Part shown: positions 41,304 through 44,079 of the stretch, piece by piece
Numbering within the stretch: the first letter of the stretch is position 1
How the letters are laid out: the number at the start of each line of letters is the position of its first letter
Assembly: GCA_002491565.1 (NCBI GenBank)
Contig: DKWE01000062.1
Coordinates: 1-44,079, forward strand
Direction: 5' to 3'
DNA: 44,079 nt
Source of the DNA: Lachnospiraceae bacterium UBA7160
GTDB taxonomy: Bacteria; Bacillota; Clostridia; Lachnospirales; Lachnospiraceae
Notes under the pieces: model-generated
The model's database searches: none
What the model was told of the DNA's origin: nothing
Seen by the model: only the letters and a program-made list of their open reading frames with translations
Made by a program: the position numbers and the translations under genes

Positions 41304-41377
41304 CGTAACAGGATTCGCTTCCAACAGGAATTCCGTTACGACAGCAGGAGGTGGCAATGAGGGCTGTTTTCCTGCTG
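41304..41377 (+). promoter_or_regulatory. Two hairpins in the glgC leader
   Basis: CGTAAC (41304-41309) pairs with GTTACG (41335-41340), and CAGCAGGA (41342-41349) pairs exactly with TCCTGCTG (41370-41377). They follow each other directly and nearly fill the leader. No T-run follows either, so they are more likely mRNA-stabilising or regulatory than terminators. I recognise no known riboswitch. Confidence 0.45.
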
Positions 41378-41406
41378 CGAGAATGAAATGAAAGAGAGGA
41401 CACACC

Positions 41407-42546
41407 ATGAAACAGGATAATATGTTAGCAATGATTCTGGCTGGCGGGCGTGGAAGCCGTCTGCATGAGCTGACCAGCAAAGTGGCAAAGCCTGCGGTCG
41501 CTTATGGCGGCAAATACCGTATCGTCGATTTCCCTTTAAGTAACTGTGCAAACAGTGGAATCGACGTAGTCGGAGTGCTGACGCAGTACGAGTCTGTTCT
41601 TCTGAACAGCTATGTATCCGCCGGCAGACGCTGGGGCCTTGATGCGAAAGATAGCGGCGTATATGTACTTCCGCCGCGTGAGAAGGCAGATGCGGAGCTC
41701 GATGTTTACCGCGGCACAGCTGATGCTATCTCACAGAATATCGATTTTATTGACACCTATTCACCGGATTACCTTCTGATCCTTTCCGGCGACCATATTT
41801 ACAAAATGGATTACGCGAAGATGCTGGCATTCCACAAGGAGCGCAAAGCAGACGCGACCATCGCCGTGATCCCGGTAACACTCGAAGAGGCCAGCCGTTT
41901 CGGCATCATGAACACGAATGAGGATGACAGCATTTATGAGTTCGAGGAGAAGCCGGCAGAGCCGAAGAGCAACCTTGCTTCCATGGGCATCTATATTTTC
42001 AACTGGAAGACGCTGCGCAAGCTTCTGATGGCAGACATCAAGAATCCGGATTCCCATCATGACTTTGGTAAGGACATCATCCCGACTCTCCTTGGCGACG
42101 GAAAGAAGCTGTACGCTTACCGTTTTGAGGGATACTGGAAAGATGTAGGAACGATCGATTCTCTCTGGGAAGCAAATATGGACCTGCTGAATCCGGACAA
42201 TGAACTGGATCTGAATGACCGCACCTGGCGCATCTACACGGAGGACGTCACAGCGCTTCCGCAGTATGTCGGCCCGGAGGCAACGATTCAGAATGCGTTT
42301 ATCACGCAGGGCTGTGTCATCGAGGGTGAAGTCAAAAATTCCGTTCTGTTTACCGGCGCAAAGGTCGGCGCAGGCGCAAAGGTCATCGACAGTGTTCTGA
42401 TGCCGGGTGCCGTGATTGAAGACGGCGCGGTTGTGACACGCGCACTGGTCGCAGACGGCATACAGATCGGCAAGGGAGCGGTCGTCGGCAGCGCTGACAG
42501 CGAGCACATTGAGCTCGTCGCAAAACGTGTAAAGGGGGCTGAGTGA
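41407..42546 (+). CDS. glgC: Glucose-1-phosphate adenylyltransferase, catalytic subunit
   Basis: A 379-residue ADP-glucose pyrophosphorylase that makes ADP-glucose for glycogen. The nucleotidyltransferase domain has LAGGRGSRLHELTSKVAKPA, then YRIVDFPLSNCANSGID, YRGTADAISQN, ILSGDHIYKMDY and EFEEKP. The C-terminal part is a left-handed beta-helix of hexapeptide repeats (VKNSVLFTGAKVGAGAKVID). GAGAGGA precedes the start. The gene overlaps the spacer to glgD by nothing: only two bases lie between the stop and the glgD ATG, and translation is probably coupled. Confidence 0.96.
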   Translation: MKQDNMLAMILAGGRGSRLHELTSKVAKPAVAYGGKYRIVDFPLSNCANSGIDVVGVLTQYESVLLNSYVSAGRRWGLDAKDSGVYVLPPREKADAELDVYRGTADAISQNIDFIDTYSPDYLLILSGDHIYKMDYAKMLAFHKERKADATIAVIPVTLEEASRFGIMNTNEDDSIYEFEEKPAEPKSNLASMGIYIFNWKTLRKLLMADIKNPDSHHDFGKDIIPTLLGDGKKLYAYRFEGYWKDVGTIDSLWEANMDLLNPDNELDLNDRTWRIYTEDVTALPQYVGPEATIQNAFITQGCVIEGEVKNSVLFTGAKVGAGAKVIDSVLMPGAVIEDGAVVTRALVADGIQIGKGAVVGSADSEHIELVAKRVKGAE

Positions 42547-42548
42547 TT

Positions 42549-43664
42549 ATGTATGATGCATTTGGAATTGTGAATTCTTCTTCTAAGAATATCTGGGTAG
42601 AGGGGATGCAGGACTACCGCCCGATCGGCGCTTTTTCCTTCCTCGGCAGATACCGTGTGATCGATTTCCCGATCTCCAATATGAGCAACAGTGGCATTGA
42701 CCGGATCCAGGTCTATGTAAATAATAAGCCGCGTTCTCTGGTTGAGCATGTCGGTACTGGACGTCAGTACAATATCAACTCCAAGAGCGGACGCCTTCAC
42801 CTTCTCTTCAGCGAGGATCGTGCGCGCAATGATATCTACAATACAGATATCGCCGCTTATGTCGAGAACATGGAATATATCAACCGCATGCACAATCCGT
42901 ATGTGGTCATCGCTCCGAACTATATGGTCTACACGATTGATTATTCGAACCTGATTCATACGCATATCGATTCCGGCGCGGATATTACACTGCTCTACCA
43001 TTCCGTGGACAATGCGAAGGATGCATACTTAAGCTGTAATACGCTGAACCTGAACCGCCAGAAGGGCGTGCAGGCAATCGAGCCGAATCTTGGCAACGCG
43101 AATAAGCGCAATATTTTCATGGATACGTATGTGATGAAGACAGATCTGTTCGTAGAGCTGGTATATAAGGCAAAAGGGCTCTCCTCCATGTACACACTGG
43201 CAGATATTGTCAATGAAGAGTGCGGCGAGCTGGATGTACGCGGAGTCGCGCATCGCGGATTCTTCGCCTCGATTACGGATTTCAAGAGCTATTACGATGC
43301 CAATATGTCCCTGATTGATTACAAGGCAGCTCAGAACCTGTTCAACGAAGACTGGCCGATCTATACGCGGACGAACGATTCCTGCCCGTCCCACTATTTC
43401 GACACAGCGGCTGTGAAGGGCTCTGTGATCTCGAATGGATGTATGATCGAGGGATCGATAGAGAATTCGATCATCGGACGCGGTTGCGTGATCAAGAAAG
43501 GGGCTGTGATTAAGAACAGCGTCATCCTTGGCGGCTGTGTCATCGGTGAAAATGTGCATATCGAGAATCATGTGGTCGACAAACAGGCGAAGATCCTCCG
43601 CGCAAAGGAGATCGTAGCTCCGGATGGAATGCCAGGTTATATTAAGAGAAGCGACACGCTGTAA
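42549..43664 (+). CDS. glgD: GlgD, regulatory subunit of ADP-glucose pyrophosphorylase
   Basis: A 371-residue paralogue of GlgC. It keeps the fold (FLGRYRVIDFPISNMSNSGID and a C-terminal hexapeptide helix, VIKNSVILGGCVIG) but lacks the GG-x-G-x-R-L-x2-L-T pyrophosphorylase loop at the N-terminus, where it has AFGIVNSSSKN. In Firmicutes such GlgD proteins pair with GlgC and change its activity. The ATG at 42549 is preferred over a GTG two codons earlier; AAAGGGGG inside the glgC end is the likely ribosome site. It is followed by a strong terminator, so the operon is glgC-glgD only. Confidence 0.95.
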   Translation: MYDAFGIVNSSSKNIWVEGMQDYRPIGAFSFLGRYRVIDFPISNMSNSGIDRIQVYVNNKPRSLVEHVGTGRQYNINSKSGRLHLLFSEDRARNDIYNTDIAAYVENMEYINRMHNPYVVIAPNYMVYTIDYSNLIHTHIDSGADITLLYHSVDNAKDAYLSCNTLNLNRQKGVQAIEPNLGNANKRNIFMDTYVMKTDLFVELVYKAKGLSSMYTLADIVNEECGELDVRGVAHRGFFASITDFKSYYDANMSLIDYKAAQNLFNEDWPIYTRTNDSCPSHYFDTAAVKGSVISNGCMIEGSIENSIIGRGCVIKKGAVIKNSVILGGCVIGENVHIENHVVDKQAKILRAKEIVAPDGMPGYIKRSDTL

Positions 43665-43700
43665 GAGCCGGTTCTATCTACAGAAGCTTCAATAAATACA

Positions 43701-43760
43701 CCCCGGTCACGTCCTGGAAACCCCAACTGGTGTTTTCCTGGCATTGACCGGGGCATTTTT
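43701..43760 (+). terminator. Intrinsic terminator after glgD
   Basis: CCCCGGTCA (43701-43709) pairs with TGACCGGGG (43745-43753), with an inner GGAAA/TTTCC stem, and CATTTTTAT follows. It lies 37 bases after the glgD stop. Confidence 0.9.
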
Positions 43761-43886
43761 ATCTCGTTCTCTTTTATGCATGTCCTGCCAAAATAACCGC
43801 ACGCCTGTGCTCTGATCAGTACCGCGGCCACCCTATGAGCGGCAACATCCCATTTGTCTGATCAAGCATACGATAATGTCTATGGC

Positions 43887-43929
43887 AAAAAAAGACAGAA
43901 GAAAAGCACTGACAAACGCCAGCGCTTTT
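43887..43929 (-). terminator. Intrinsic terminator for a gene entering from the right
   Basis: Leftward, AAAAGCGCTG pairs with CAGTGCTTTT around an eight-base loop (10 pairs, one G-T), and CTTCTGTCTTTTTTT follows. It stands about 55 bases beyond the stop of the partial gene at 43983, which supports that gene being real. Confidence 0.85.
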
Positions 43930-43982
43930 GCTTCCCTTCACATACCTTCAAAACCACATACAGAATTAATAACATCCATTTA

Positions 43983-44079
43983 TTACCCTACCGTCTGCTT
44001 CTGAATGACTTCCTCCACGTTACGCGGATACTTCCAAAAATGCTTCGCATTTTCATCAGTACCTTTGCTCCGCAAAGGT
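43983..44079 (-). CDS. C-terminal end of a gene cut by the window edge
   Basis: The last ~31 codons of a leftward gene, ending ENAKHFWKYPRNVEEVIQ and KQTVG before TAA. The amphipathic, well-mixed composition and the terminator right after it suggest a real protein end. I do not recognise the family. Confidence 0.6.
   Translation of the reverse strand, partial: PLRSKGTDENAKHFWKYPRNVEEVIQKQTVG

Overview
The window reads as a chromosomal segment of an anaerobic Firmicute, most likely a gut Lachnospiraceae-type Clostridium relative. This rests on moderate GC, strong AGGAGG ribosome sites, the glgC-glgD pair, hexuronate catabolism, the nickel-pincer and selenium/molybdenum accessory genes, and a LoaP-type antiterminator. 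The species cannot be named from the sequence. I saw no tRNA, rRNA, CRISPR array or intact insertion sequence.

Layout. 1-1.9 kb: an XRE regulator, a decayed YdcF-like gene and a DUF1905 gene. 1.9-12.4 kb: nearly complete hexuronate catabolism. lacI-uxaC-uxuB run leftward from a shared control region and uxaA-uxaB run rightward from it. gntR and uxuA lie further right. Glucuronate and galacturonate are isomerised by UxaC, reduced by UxuB or UxaB, and dehydrated by UxuA or UxaA to 2-keto-3-deoxygluconate. No uptake system, KDG kinase or aldolase is present. Each branch has a palindromic operator next to a good sigma-A promoter: a LacI-type one at both divergent promoters and a GntR-type one at uxuA.

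12.9-17.8 kb: larC-larE-(GH74-like beta-propeller), all with overlapping stop and start codons. The first two genes mature the nickel-pincer nucleotide cofactor; the third is an unexpected partner. 18.1-25.3 kb: thioredoxin, aroD, then xdhC, yqeB, yedF, selD and yqeC, the accessory set for selenium-dependent molybdenum hydroxylases, followed by a Bcp peroxiredoxin. larE, xdhC and yqeC each contain an in-frame stretch of short hydrophilic tandem repeats.

25.5-38.7 kb: the most unusual part, a leftward array of a LoaP antiterminator, a 2605-residue RHS/YD-repeat protein, a collagen-like Gly-rich protein, a Hint-domain protein, a CW_7 peptidoglycan hydrolase and a two-helix SLATT protein. A promoter and a 310-nt leader containing an intrinsic-terminator-like hairpin precede loaP. 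I read this as one long unit in which LoaP may keep polymerase going through a toxin-like payload, with the last two genes possibly serving for release. That is inference.

39-44 kb: a membrane-anchored nucleotide-sugar 4,6-dehydratase, divergent from glgC-glgD, then two terminators and the end of a gene running in from the right.

Two dispersed repeat families occupy intergenic gaps: a roughly 100-bp element with GAGGGTGCTGCAAAA-type inverted ends (five copies) and a roughly 40-bp hairpin element with compensatory stem changes (four copies).
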